From contig CADEDA010000003.1 in assembly GCA_902825965.1 (NCBI GenBank), forward strand, positions 263,457 to 327,456: 64,000 nucleotides of DNA, written 5' to 3'. Under the pieces are notes generated by a model. It did not search any database. It worked only from the letters and a program-made list of their open reading frames with translations, and was not told the DNA's origin. Position 1 is the first letter of the stretch; every line of letters begins with the position of its first letter. The stretch comes from an uncultured Gemmatimonadota bacterium. GTDB taxonomy: Bacteria > Gemmatimonadota > Gemmatimonadetes > Gemmatimonadales > Gemmatimonadaceae. The position numbers and the translations under genes were made by a program. Of this stretch, positions 44,901 to 53,019 are shown piece after piece.

Positions 44901-45964
44901 CGTCCGTGTTCGGCGCCTTCGAGCGGATGACGACCGACCTGGCCGAGAGCCGCGCGGCTCTCGAAGCGGCCGAGCGGCGGCTGGCGGCGACGCTGCGCAA
45001 CGTGGCCAGCGGCGTCGTGGCGGTGGGGGACCGCGGGACGGTCACCTTCGCGAACCCGCGGGCGGAAGCGATCCTCGGAACGATCCCGCTGGGGGCGGAC
45101 GTGTCGCCACTGCTGGGCATCGAGCTGGCGGCGTTGCTCGCGGCGTTCCGCGACGGGGCAGAGGACGAGGACGCCGTGGAGGTGGAGCGTCGGGGCCGGC
45201 GGCTGCAGGCACGCTTCGCCCGGCTCGCGCGCGGCACGCGTCGCGTGGTCGTCACGCTCGACGACGTCACCGAGGTGGCCCGCGCCGAACGCGTGCTCGC
45301 CTGGGGCGAGATGGCGCGACAGGTCGCGCACGAGATCAAGAACCCGCTCACGCCGATCCGCCTCGGCATGCAGCACCTGCAGCGAGCACGGCGCGACCCA
45401 CGCGTGGACTTCGACAAGGTGCTCGAGGAGAACACCGCACGCGTGCTCGCGGAGATCGACCGACTCGACGAGATCGCCCGCGCGTTCAGCCGCTACGGCA
45501 CGGCACCGCTGGCCGACGCACCGGTGGGTGCGGTGGACGTCGCGGCCGTCGCGCGCGACGTGCTCGACCTCGAGCGCATGGGTGCGGAGGGCATCGTGTG
45601 GGAGTCGGAGATCCCCGACGCACCGGTGCGCGCCGCGGGGGTGGAGCGAGAGCTCCGCGAGGTGTTGCTCAACCTGCTCGAGAACGCGCGCCTGGCCGAC
45701 TCCACGCGTGTCGCCGTCCGCGTCGCCGTCGAGGTGGGTGGGGCCGTCACGGTGGAGGTCGCGGACGACGGGGTGGGCATCGCGGCGCACTTGCTGGACC
45801 GCATCTTCGAGCCGCACTTCTCGACGCGGACCAGCGGCAGCGGACTCGGGCTCGCCCTCAGTCGCCGCGTGATCGACCGTTGGGGCGGGGAGATCACGGC
45901 CGAGAGTGCCCTCGGGCACGGCACGACCATGCGTATCCGGCTGGCTCCGCCCCCCTCGCACTGA
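41939..45964 (+). CDS. Large NtrY-like membrane histidine kinase
   Basis: This sensor kinase has 1341 residues. Several hydrophobic segments at about 15-80 and seven or so at about 280-510 flank a soluble region. A second soluble sensor region at about 520-730 ends with a helix near 740. Further helices at about 780 and 935 enclose another. Then come a HAMP-like segment (SRPIGALQASALALARG), a PAS-like domain near 1010-1110, the H-box VAHEIKNPLTPIRLG near 1130, N-box NLLENAR, and GSGLGLALS. The H-box style matches NtrY. NtrY is normally about 750 residues, so the membrane part is greatly enlarged. The start is GTG behind TATAAT. Possible partner: the regulator at 58987. Confidence 0.85.
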   Translation: MTERERVSAEASPRRTPRLEAWGGVAALALLAMAGWVRTPSTGWLMAVATAATALAWFSARDTRSAARRRWAVWAAVAAFAVVAGVHEIAFRRLYGQRDAVQQERARVAGEALAAEVARVSDDLKRVAEQAAKAPDERNEAFEYLAGLQSGADDRAVLLVDQGRLFAWSGRLVSPMDSLPGPIGVVATPFYIVAYAIHNEGPRSAVASVLLNAARPATNLSNALDERIAAETGVTGFLYGGAGSAATVSDAVVLKFGGEPLLAARAVVDPPEVLEADLTRRNRGRGAMLLAFATLVFLTTAWRRDAGLWRRLGALAVAFAVLAVVPLSSFSDRSSLFDPSFFFVGAGGRFTANAGALAITSGLLLLALLTALREGVRPRSRTQAMVGVLLAAGVGPFVLRELARGIQLPAFGASWGLWLAWQVTLFLAAVTVLLVGITSGRAAVGPRRGLAPWVAPLLAAIAALSTPLLLEAPGRLPPLHPVLWIAAIAALALSRRARAHVLSIAFVAACGAVTLVWFSTVRERVSLAVEDVRGLGTPDPTAAMLLDRYVETLDPATAARSRVELLAQYSASDLAGADFPTEITTWAPDGSAMAELRVGRGPGVTPGVNVLAGESRRIGSPVLRDVPGGPGVHTVLAMPHLDGTVTTVVLAPRSALVATDPFGAFIGFAPPPTPEPPYALRLGDLELPSRDPSPSGGVWARDGSELHGDWRLPGPGGLTQRVHATIELRGFDALVARGTLLVLIDLAMLGALWLLIVAADGVLPRWWRARRRDLLNSFRARLSGALFLAFAVPSALLGFWSYNRVQVDDQQSRDLVVRETLRGVAASPDTTQLAAAAARFDTPLFLYVDGLLYSTSDPLLDALSPVGRLLPPNVVRTLAEGDQPTAGEAEAVGPSSVRLGYRGANDGAVQVVLAAPARLDERLLDRRRNDLAIFLLFALALGGITALWASGAGSKQLSRPIGALQASALALARGERPPQLGEPLVEFSSVFGAFERMTTDLAESRAALEAAERRLAATLRNVASGVVAVGDRGTVTFANPRAEAILGTIPLGADVSPLLGIELAALLAAFRDGAEDEDAVEVERRGRRLQARFARLARGTRRVVVTLDDVTEVARAERVLAWGEMARQVAHEIKNPLTPIRLGMQHLQRARRDPRVDFDKVLEENTARVLAEIDRLDEIARAFSRYGTAPLADAPVGAVDVAAVARDVLDLERMGAEGIVWESEIPDAPVRAAGVERELREVLLNLLENARLADSTRVAVRVAVEVGGAVTVEVADDGVGIAAHLLDRIFEPHFSTRTSGSGLGLALSRRVIDRWGGEITAESALGHGTTMRIRLAPPPSH

Positions 45965-45965
45965 G

Positions 45966-45971
45966 TATCAT
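45966..45971 (+). promoter_or_regulatory. Candidate -10 box for the tandem kinase gene
   Basis: TATCAT starts 2 nt after the previous stop and lies 9 nt before the ATG at 45981. Here GGGAG also precedes the ATG, so either a very short leader or read-through translation is possible. Confidence 0.35.
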
Positions 45972-45980
45972 TCGCGGGAG

Positions 45981-47747
45981 ATGCACACTCCCGATTGGGT
46001 CGGTCCGAACCGTCAGTCCACGGGCATCCCGCCGCACCTCGATGGCTGGCTCCTGCCGCCGGATTGGCGCTGGGGCGCGAGCGGAGTCTACACGCCCTTC
46101 CGCCATGCGCAGGAAGTGATCGACGCCCTCGGGCGCTCGCTGGCGCTGGTCACCGCGCCGGACCCGGCCCACCACGCCTGGTTGTTCCGCGAAGCGCGTC
46201 ACCTCGCGCACCGCAACCATCCCAGCGTGCCCACGACCTACCACTTCTGGCAGCAGCATCCGGGCAGCCGCCGCGGCCCGGGGTACCTGCGGCGCTGGAT
46301 CACGGGCGAGACCATCGGCGAGCGCCTGCGCCGCTCGGGCGCCGAGACGGTGCCGTTCGCACTGCGCATGATCCGCGCGATCGGCTCCTCGCTGGCCTAC
46401 CTGCACGATTCGGGCTCGGTGCACGGGGCGATCGCCCCGGAGACGACCTACTTCACGCCCACCGGGCGCGTCTGGTTGCTGGGCTGGCAGTGGACCTTGC
46501 CGCGAGACGAGATCCCGAACGGCATCGTGCCGGACGCGCGCTGGATCCCGCAGCCTCCGGAGTGGCGCACGGGGTGGGCACCCACGCCGGCCTCGGACCA
46601 GTGGCAACTCGGTGCGATCGCCTTCGCGATCCTCACCGGGGAGATGCCGCCCGGCGGCACCGTGCCACCCATCCGCCTCGCGCGGCCGGACTGCCCGACG
46701 ACCGTGGCCGAGCTGATCGATCGCATGCTCGAGCCCACGCCGAAGGAGCGCTTCTCGAGCATCGCCGGCATGCTGCGCCGCATCGAGCGCATCTCCGGCA
46801 CGGCAGCGCTGGCCTTCCCGGGAACGGAGCAGGCGAGCGGCGAACACGTCGCGGTGAGCGAGGAGGATCGCCTGCGCTGGGCCACCGGTGACGACTACGA
46901 GGTGCTCGCCCCGCTCGGCGCCGGCACCTACGGATCGGTCTGGCGCGTGCGCGATCTGTCGCTCGAGCGCGAGGTCGCGCTCAAGATGCTGCATCCCGCC
47001 GTCGCGCGGAACGCGACGGCCGTGGCGCGGTTCCGTCGCGAGGCGCAGCTGGCCGCGCAGCTCCAGCACCCGGCGATCGTCCCGATCTTCGCGTGGGATT
47101 CGAAGGGTGACGTGAACTGGTACATCATGGAGCTCGAGGAAGAAGGCTCCGTGGCGGACCTCGTGAAGCGCGAGGGCCCGCGGCCCATGTCCGAGATCGC
47201 GCCGCAGGTGGACGCGGTGCTCGACGGCCTCGCGGTGGCGCATGCCAACGGCATCATCCACCGCGACCTGAAGCCGGAGAACATCCTGATCGACCGCTAC
47301 CGGCGTTGGCGCATCGCCGACTTCGGCATCGCGAACGCGCTGGGGGCGCAGCGCGCCGGGGCCTCGGGCACGCCGGCCTTCGCCGCGCCGGAGCAGCTGC
47401 TCGGCGAGGAGCAGGGCGTGGGCACCGATCTGTTCGCGATCGCGGCGATCGTCTACTTCGCGCTCACCGGGCGCTCGCCGTTCGAGGGCAGCGACGGGCG
47501 TGCGATCCTCGCCGCACAGCTCGCCGGCAGGGTCGATCTCAGCGCGTTCGACGGTCGCATCGAAGGCTGGCTGAAGCGCGGGCTCGCGGCGGACCCTGCC
47601 AAGCGGTTCGCCGACGCGGAGCGCATGCGTGCGGCGTGGCGCTCGGTCGCGGCCGGCATCGCCAAGGACGAGAAGCGCGCCGCCACCGGGGTCCGCAGAC
47701 TGATCAAGCGCGTCGGCGCGGCGTTGCGGCCCGGCCCGCGCAGCTGA
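45981..47747 (+). CDS. Ser/Thr kinase with N-terminal pseudokinase domain
   Basis: This 588-residue soluble protein has two kinase-like domains. The C-terminal one (about 303-560) is complete: GAGTYGSVW, VALKML, HRDLKPENI, DFG, and FAAPEQL. The N-terminal one (about 30-275) keeps the Hanks layout but has HGAIAPETTYF where HRDxKxxN belongs and LLGWQ where DFG belongs. It ends in a normal helical lobe (SDQWQLGAIAFAILTGEMP). It should not transfer phosphate and may regulate the active domain. There is no membrane segment. It follows the NtrY-like kinase gene by 16 bp, so one transcript may carry both. Confidence 0.85.
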   Translation: MHTPDWVGPNRQSTGIPPHLDGWLLPPDWRWGASGVYTPFRHAQEVIDALGRSLALVTAPDPAHHAWLFREARHLAHRNHPSVPTTYHFWQQHPGSRRGPGYLRRWITGETIGERLRRSGAETVPFALRMIRAIGSSLAYLHDSGSVHGAIAPETTYFTPTGRVWLLGWQWTLPRDEIPNGIVPDARWIPQPPEWRTGWAPTPASDQWQLGAIAFAILTGEMPPGGTVPPIRLARPDCPTTVAELIDRMLEPTPKERFSSIAGMLRRIERISGTAALAFPGTEQASGEHVAVSEEDRLRWATGDDYEVLAPLGAGTYGSVWRVRDLSLEREVALKMLHPAVARNATAVARFRREAQLAAQLQHPAIVPIFAWDSKGDVNWYIMELEEEGSVADLVKREGPRPMSEIAPQVDAVLDGLAVAHANGIIHRDLKPENILIDRYRRWRIADFGIANALGAQRAGASGTPAFAAPEQLLGEEQGVGTDLFAIAAIVYFALTGRSPFEGSDGRAILAAQLAGRVDLSAFDGRIEGWLKRGLAADPAKRFADAERMRAAWRSVAAGIAKDEKRAATGVRRLIKRVGAALRPGPRS

Positions 47748-47780
47748 GTCGCGCGGCGGCCGGCGATCCGGCGGCCGCGA

Positions 47781-50117
47781 TCAGTCCGAATCCAGCAGCT
47801 CGCGCACCGCGGCCACGACCTGCTTGGCCGAGAAGGGCTTCTGCAGGAACACGTAGCGCGCGGCCGCGAGGTCCCCACGCAGGGACTCGTCGTCGGTGTA
47901 GCCGGACATCAGCATCACGCGGAGGCCGGGGCGCACGGCCAGCAGGCGCTGCACGAGCTCCTTGCCGCCCATGCCCGGCATCATCACGTCGGTGAGGAGC
48001 AGGTCGATGGTGCTGCGGGACTCGTCGGCGACGCGCAGCGCCTCACCGCCGTTGGACGCCTCGATGACCTTGTAGCCGTTGCCGCGGAGCACCCGCGCGA
48101 TGGCGGAGCGGATCGCGGGTTCGTCCTCGACCAGCAGCACCGTCTCGTCGCGCCCCACGAGCGCGACGCCCCGGGCCGGGCTGAGCCGCGATTCGGGCTC
48201 CCGCTCGTCGGTCGAGCGCCGCGGCAGCAGCACGCGGAATGTCGCACCGTCGCCGGGCACCGAGGCCACCGAGATCATGCCGCCGGCACCGCGCACGATG
48301 GCGTACGCCGTCGCGAGGCCCAGTCCGGTGCCGCGCCCCGAGGGCTTGGTGGTGAAGAAGGGCTCGAACAGCCGTTCGCGCACCTCGGGAGTGATGCCCG
48401 AGCCGTCGTCGGAGACCGAGAGCAGTACGGCCGGCCCTTCCTCGCCATTGGCCAGCGTCGCCTGCTCGCTGCCGGCGGTCGCGATCCGCAGCGTGCCGCC
48501 GTCCTCCATCGCGTCCACGGCGTTGATCGCGAGGTTCATCAGCACCTGCTCGAGCTGCCCGGAGTCGATGCGCACCAGGAGCGGGGCGTCGGCGAGGGTG
48601 AACTCGAGTTCGATGCCCTGCTTGAGCAGGCGCCGGAGGATCGGCTCCATGCCGCGGACGACCTCGTTCACGTCGAGGATGCGCGGGATCACCACCTCGC
48701 GGCGTGTGAACGCGAGCAGCTGCCGCGCCAGGGCCGTCGCCCGGTCCGCCGCCCCGCGGATCGCATCCACCTCCTCGCGGCCCGGTGCGCCGTCGTCGAG
48801 GTTCGCCATCAGCAACTCGGCGTAGCTCTGAATCACCGTGAGCACGTTGTTGAAGTCGTGCGCGATGCCGCCCGCGAGCCGGCCGACCGCCTCCATCTTC
48901 GCCGACTGCCGGAGCTGGTCCTCGAGCTGCGAGCGTTCGGTGACGTCGAGCATCATGATGCCCACGCCCACCGGCGGCCGGCCACGCACGCGCAGCGGGT
49001 ATGCCGTCACGCGCCAGCGCTGCCGCGCACCGTCCGAGCCGCCGTCCTTGCTCTGCACCGGCGCGTCGGAGACCGCGACCCCCGACTGGAGCACCTGCGC
49101 CACCAGGGGCATCAACTCGTCGGCGATCGAGGGCATCACGTCGGCGGGCGCGCGGCCGACGTGATCCTCCGCCGCGAGGCCGTTGTGGTGGGCGAGCGCG
49201 GCATTCACCCGGAGCAGGCGCTGGTCGCGGTCGACGAAGGCCACGCAGAGCGGCGCGCTCTCCACGGCGGAATCGAGGAACGAGGCCGCCTCCTCGAGCA
49301 AGCGGTTCGTCGCGTCGCGCTCCTGGACGCGATGGCCGAGCTCCTCGGCCTGCTCCTCCATGCGCGCGGCCTGCTCCTCGAGTGTCCGCGCCTGCGCCTC
49401 CATCTCCGTCGCCTGTTCCTCGAGGCGCCGTTGTTGCGCCTGTGTCCGTTCGGCCTCGGCCTCGACCTGGTCGGCGACGCGACGGAAGGCCACGGCCGAG
49501 GTGCCGAGGGAGAGGAGGATGAGCAGCACCGAGGCCCAGGCCGCGAGGGACTGGCGCCGCCCGCGATCGATGCGCAGCGCGGTCTCGACCTTGATGAACT
49601 CATCGAGGTGGCGCGACACGTCCTCGAAGGCCACCGTGCCGGCGACCGCCATCTCGCGGGTGATCGAGCGCGTGGTGAGGATGGGGGTGACGAAGGCGGC
49701 TTCCCAGCGCACCACGGCCGTGGTGAGCGAGTCGAGATGATGGTGCTGCACCGGATTGTCCGCCGTCAGCCGCGCCACCTCGATGAGCCGTGCGCGCGCG
49801 CTGTCGCGCGCCGCGGCGGCGCGTTGCGGGCCCTGCGCCACCGAGAGTGAGTCGAAGGAGAGGCCCAGACTGCGCACCGCGCGTTCCTCGAGCCAGAGCG
49901 CGCGCTGGGCCGCCGTGGCCGCACGCAGCACCGTGGAACTGTGCTGCACCCGCTGCGCGGTGGCCCGCTCCAGCACGAAGCCGAGCACCGCGAGCACCGC
50001 CGTCACCGCCGTGACGGCGGTGAAGATCCGGCGCCACTGACGGAGTCCGTCGAGCAGCGGGAGATCGGAGCGCGGGGGTGTGAGGGGTGCGTTCACTGAG
50101 TGGGGTCGCTTGCGCAT
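47781..50117 (-). CDS. Hybrid sensor histidine kinase/response regulator
   Basis: This 778-residue protein has membrane helices at about 30-50 and 190-212 bracketing a helical periplasmic sensor. A glutamine/glutamate-rich coiled coil lies at about 215-270 (EEQAARMEEQAEELG). A PAS domain at about 275-390, HisKA with GGIAHDFNNVLTVIQ near 415, HATPase with NLAINAVDAM and GTGLGLATAYAIV, and a C-terminal receiver with LLLTDVMMPGMGG near 705 follow. The receiver's lone output implies phosphorelay or internal control. The ATG lies 3 bp from a palindrome shared with the divergent TonB receptor gene. Confidence 0.92.
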   Translation of the reverse strand: MRKRPHSVNAPLTPPRSDLPLLDGLRQWRRIFTAVTAVTAVLAVLGFVLERATAQRVQHSSTVLRAATAAQRALWLEERAVRSLGLSFDSLSVAQGPQRAAAARDSARARLIEVARLTADNPVQHHHLDSLTTAVVRWEAAFVTPILTTRSITREMAVAGTVAFEDVSRHLDEFIKVETALRIDRGRRQSLAAWASVLLILLSLGTSAVAFRRVADQVEAEAERTQAQQRRLEEQATEMEAQARTLEEQAARMEEQAEELGHRVQERDATNRLLEEAASFLDSAVESAPLCVAFVDRDQRLLRVNAALAHHNGLAAEDHVGRAPADVMPSIADELMPLVAQVLQSGVAVSDAPVQSKDGGSDGARQRWRVTAYPLRVRGRPPVGVGIMMLDVTERSQLEDQLRQSAKMEAVGRLAGGIAHDFNNVLTVIQSYAELLMANLDDGAPGREEVDAIRGAADRATALARQLLAFTRREVVIPRILDVNEVVRGMEPILRRLLKQGIELEFTLADAPLLVRIDSGQLEQVLMNLAINAVDAMEDGGTLRIATAGSEQATLANGEEGPAVLLSVSDDGSGITPEVRERLFEPFFTTKPSGRGTGLGLATAYAIVRGAGGMISVASVPGDGATFRVLLPRRSTDEREPESRLSPARGVALVGRDETVLLVEDEPAIRSAIARVLRGNGYKVIEASNGGEALRVADESRSTIDLLLTDVMMPGMGGKELVQRLLAVRPGLRVMLMSGYTDDESLRGDLAAARYVFLQKPFSAKQVVAAVRELLDSD

Positions 50118-50119
50118 AG

Positions 50120-50141
50120 TTTGGGTGGCGGGTCACCCAAA
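50120..50141. promoter_or_regulatory. Perfect inverted repeat between hybrid kinase and TonB receptor
   Basis: TTTGGGTG (50120-50127) and CACCCAAA (50134-50141) are exact inverted repeats with a 6-bp spacer. It starts 3 bp upstream of the kinase ATG and about 20 bp before an AT-rich promoter-like patch for the receptor gene. It is a good operator candidate for both genes. Confidence 0.55.
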
Positions 50142-50160
50142 CGTCAACGCGCCGCGCGAT

Positions 50161-50170
50161 TATCGTATAT
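50161..50170 (+). promoter_or_regulatory. AT-rich word TATCGTATAT upstream of the TonB receptor
   Basis: The same ten bases occur in the arsR operator region (8503-8512). Here TATCGT could act as -10 box, with an in-frame GTG six bases after it at 50173. The role is uncertain. Confidence 0.4.
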
Positions 50171-50196
50171 CAGTGCGCGGACGCCGCGTCGGTCGC

Positions 50197-52404
50197 ATGC
50201 GTCCCATCCTCCCAACCTCGTCGGTCCATTACGTCGTGAACCCATCAATAGTTCGCCTCTGTGCCGTCCTCGTGTTCCTCCACGGCACGGTCGGTGCCGC
50301 CCAAGCGACCCGTCCCGATTCCGCGCGACGTGACAGCGCGCAGTCCCTCGGCGCGGTCCGTGTGGATGTCGCACGCTCGGGCGCGGCGTCCGATCGCGTT
50401 CCGTGGGCGGTCGCGAAGCAGGAACTCCAGGCGCTGCGCCGCGGCCAGGCCACCGTGGGCGTCGACGAAGCGCTCGCCAACCTGCCCGGCGTGGTGGTGG
50501 CGAACCGCTACAACTACGCCTTGGACCAGCGCATCTCCATCCGCGGTGCGGGCAGCCGCGCGAACTTCGGGTTGCGCGGCGTGAAGGTCCTGCTCGACGG
50601 CATCCCGCAGTCGCTGCCGGATGGCCAGAGCCAGCTCACCAACGTCGATCTGGGGGCGATGGGCAGCGTGGAAGTGCTGCGCGGCTCCGCGTCGTCACTG
50701 TACGGCAACGGCTCGGGCGGCGTGATCAGCTTCACCTCCGACCTGAGCGCGCCGGACCGGTTGGGGACGGCGCTGCGGGTCACGGGCGGGTCGTTCGGCC
50801 TCGCCAAGACACAGTTGCGCACCAGCGGGCGCATGGGCAACACCATCGGGGCGCTCTCGGCGTCCCGCACGACGGTCGAGGGCTTCCGCGACTACAGTCG
50901 CGCCGACACGCGGCAGTACCTCGCCGCGGTCGACCACGCGCTCTCGGCGTCGCGCACGCTGGCCTTCCGCGTGGGGGCAGCGGAGGTGCCGGAGGCGTTG
51001 AACCCCGGCGCCATCACCGCGGCGGAGTATGCGCTCAACCCCGACACGGCGGCGCTCAACAACGTGCGGCGCGGCGCCAGCCGCGAGGTGTCGCAACGGT
51101 ACCTCTCGTTGCGCCTGCGCGAGGCAGGGGAACGTGGCGAATGGAGTGCGAGCGTGTACGGCCAGCGCCGTTTCGTGGACAATGCACTCGCCGTGGCCCC
51201 GCCGGCACCGGCCGGCCCCACGAACGGCACGTTCTCCACGCTCGATCGCCGGGTGCTCGGCCTTCGCCTCGACGCCTCGCGCACGCTCGCCCGCGCCGGC
51301 GCGCCACGGCTCTCGGGCGGCGTGGACGTCCAGCGCTCGCATGATGTGCGGCGCAATCAGCGCTCGACCGCCGGTCGGCCGGTCGCGCCGGTGGACACGC
51401 TGCTCCTCGACCAGAACGAGATCGTGTTGAGCGTCGGGCCGTTCGCCCAGCTGCAGTTCGATCCGCGTGCGGACGTCACCGTCAGTGTCGGCGGACGTTT
51501 CGACCGGCTGGCCTTCCGTGTGGAGGACCACTTCGTCGGTGACGGCGACGACGACAGCGGCGACCGCCCGATGACCGCCGCCAGCGGACACGTCGGCGTG
51601 GTGTGGCGCCGGTCGGACGCGTTCGCGCCGTACGCCAACGTCGCCACCAGTTTCGAGACCCCGACCACGACGGAGCTGCAGGTGCGTCCCGACGGGCAGG
51701 GGGGCTTCAACCCTGACCTCGGGCCGCAGCGGATCCGCACGGTCGAGCTCGGAGCGCGCGGGCGCTGGCGTCCCCGCGGCGCGTCCGCGTCGTTCCTCGG
51801 GCGCGTGGACTACGAGGTCGCGCTGTTCCAGGCCGACGCCGCCGACGCGATCGTGCAGTTCCTCGAGACGGCCGGTCGTGCGTTCTTCCGCAACGCGGGG
51901 CAGACGCGGAGCCGCGGCGCGGAGTTCGGGGTGACGGCGATGGTCATGCCCTGGCTCGAGTTCCGCACCGCCTACACGCTCTCGGTGTTCAGGTTCGTCG
52001 AGTATCGCGTGCCCTCCGCCACCCGGCCCGCGCCGGCGCTCGACACGCTCGACGGCAACCGGCTCGCGGGTGTGCCGGAGCGCGCGTTCCGGCTCGGACT
52101 GCGCACCGCGTGGCGCGGCATCTCCCTCGACGTCGACCACTCGGTGCAGAGTGCGCTCTGGGGCGACGACGCCAACACCGTGCGCGTGGCCGGTTGGGGC
52201 CGCGGCCAGCTCAACACACGTGCGACCTGGAGCGGGGCATGGCGCGGGTATCGCGTGGAACCGTTCGCCGCGGTGCAGAACCTCCTCGACGAGCGCTACA
52301 TCGGCGCCGTGACACTCAACGGGTTCGGTGGCCGCGTGCTCGAGCCGGCGCCGGGACGCAACGTGTACCTCGGCGTCGAACTGGGCGTGCCGCTGCTGCG
52401 CTGA
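50197..52404 (+). CDS. TonB-dependent outer-membrane receptor
   Basis: This protein of about 735 residues has a signal peptide (SIVRLCAVLVFLHGTVGAAQA). A plug domain begins near VDEALANLPGVVV, with RISIRGAGSRANFGLRGVKVLLDG and VEVLRGSASSLYGNGSGGVI. A long beta-barrel follows, ending RNVYLGVELGVPLLR. It imports a large ligand such as an iron chelate, using TonB energy. The start is ambiguous: ATG 50197 is used here. GTG 50236 gives a shorter, neater signal peptide, and GTG 50173 lies 6 nt after a TATCGT box. No TonB or ABC import genes adjoin it. The TonB box is not obvious. Confidence 0.88.
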   Translation: MRPILPTSSVHYVVNPSIVRLCAVLVFLHGTVGAAQATRPDSARRDSAQSLGAVRVDVARSGAASDRVPWAVAKQELQALRRGQATVGVDEALANLPGVVVANRYNYALDQRISIRGAGSRANFGLRGVKVLLDGIPQSLPDGQSQLTNVDLGAMGSVEVLRGSASSLYGNGSGGVISFTSDLSAPDRLGTALRVTGGSFGLAKTQLRTSGRMGNTIGALSASRTTVEGFRDYSRADTRQYLAAVDHALSASRTLAFRVGAAEVPEALNPGAITAAEYALNPDTAALNNVRRGASREVSQRYLSLRLREAGERGEWSASVYGQRRFVDNALAVAPPAPAGPTNGTFSTLDRRVLGLRLDASRTLARAGAPRLSGGVDVQRSHDVRRNQRSTAGRPVAPVDTLLLDQNEIVLSVGPFAQLQFDPRADVTVSVGGRFDRLAFRVEDHFVGDGDDDSGDRPMTAASGHVGVVWRRSDAFAPYANVATSFETPTTTELQVRPDGQGGFNPDLGPQRIRTVELGARGRWRPRGASASFLGRVDYEVALFQADAADAIVQFLETAGRAFFRNAGQTRSRGAEFGVTAMVMPWLEFRTAYTLSVFRFVEYRVPSATRPAPALDTLDGNRLAGVPERAFRLGLRTAWRGISLDVDHSVQSALWGDDANTVRVAGWGRGQLNTRATWSGAWRGYRVEPFAAVQNLLDERYIGAVTLNGFGGRVLEPAPGRNVYLGVELGVPLLR

Positions 52405-52422
52405 GTGCCTTGACCACCCGCT

Positions 52423-52428
52423 TACGTT
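52423..52428 (+). promoter_or_regulatory. Candidate -10 box for the SET-domain gene
   Basis: TACGTT lies 9 nt before the ATG at 52438. The spacer ACACGCACC has no Shine-Dalgarno sequence. A TTGACC 7 bp upstream is too close to be its -35. Confidence 0.4.
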
Positions 52429-52437
52429 ACACGCACC

Positions 52438-53019
52438 ATGACCAAGTCAGGCAGCACGAAGCGCCGACGCGCCCCGCGCACGCAGGCCGCCACCACGCTC
52501 GCGTTCGAGATCCGCGAGAGCAGGCTGGCCGGCAAGGGCGCCTTCGCCATCCGGCCCATCAAGAAGGGCGAACGGCTGATCGAGTACGTCGGCGAGCGGA
52601 TCCCGCATCCGGTCGCCGACGAGCGCTACGATGATGACTCGATGGACGAGCACCACACCTTCCTGTTCACCGTGTCCAGCCGGACGGTGATCGACGCCAC
52701 CCACGGCGGCAACGAGTCGCGGTTCATCAACCACTCCTGCGATCCCAACTGCGAGACGGAGATCGAACGCGGGCGCGTGTTCATCTTCGCGCTGCGCGAC
52801 ATCGCGGTCGGCGAGGAGCTGGCCTACGACTACGCCTACGAGCGCAGCGGCGACGAGACGGAGAAGGAGGAACGGCTCTACCGTTGCCTCTGCGGCACCG
52901 CCAAGTGCCGCGGCTCCATCATGGAGCCGGTGGCCGAGTACGAGAAGCGAATGCGCGAGCGGCAACGCGAGAAGCAGCGCGCGCAGGCGGCCCGCCGCCG
53001 GACGCGCGCTACGGCGTGA
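52438..53019 (+). CDS. SET-domain protein lysine methyltransferase with post-SET cysteines
   Basis: This 193-residue protein has the full SET fold: SRLAGKGAFAIRPIKKGERLIEYVGE near the start, RFINHSCDPNCE (pseudoknot Asn-His) near residue 98, and ELAYDYAYE. It ends with a post-SET zinc motif, CLCGTAKCRG, near 145-155. These enzymes use S-adenosylmethionine to methylate lysine in proteins. Both ends are strongly basic (TKSGSTKRRRAPRT; RERQREKQRAQAARRR), suggesting contact with DNA or RNA. The target could be a nucleoid or ribosomal protein. Its last 11 bases overlap the convergent cyclophilin gene. Confidence 0.9.
   Translation: MTKSGSTKRRRAPRTQAATTLAFEIRESRLAGKGAFAIRPIKKGERLIEYVGERIPHPVADERYDDDSMDEHHTFLFTVSSRTVIDATHGGNESRFINHSCDPNCETEIERGRVFIFALRDIAVGEELAYDYAYERSGDETEKEERLYRCLCGTAKCRGSIMEPVAEYEKRMRERQREKQRAQAARRRTRATA

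Noticed and set aside
47748..47780. Bidirectional terminator between the tandem kinase and hybrid kinase genes
   Set aside because: GCGGCCGG and CCGGCGGCCGC pair imperfectly, and such matches are common in GC-rich DNA.
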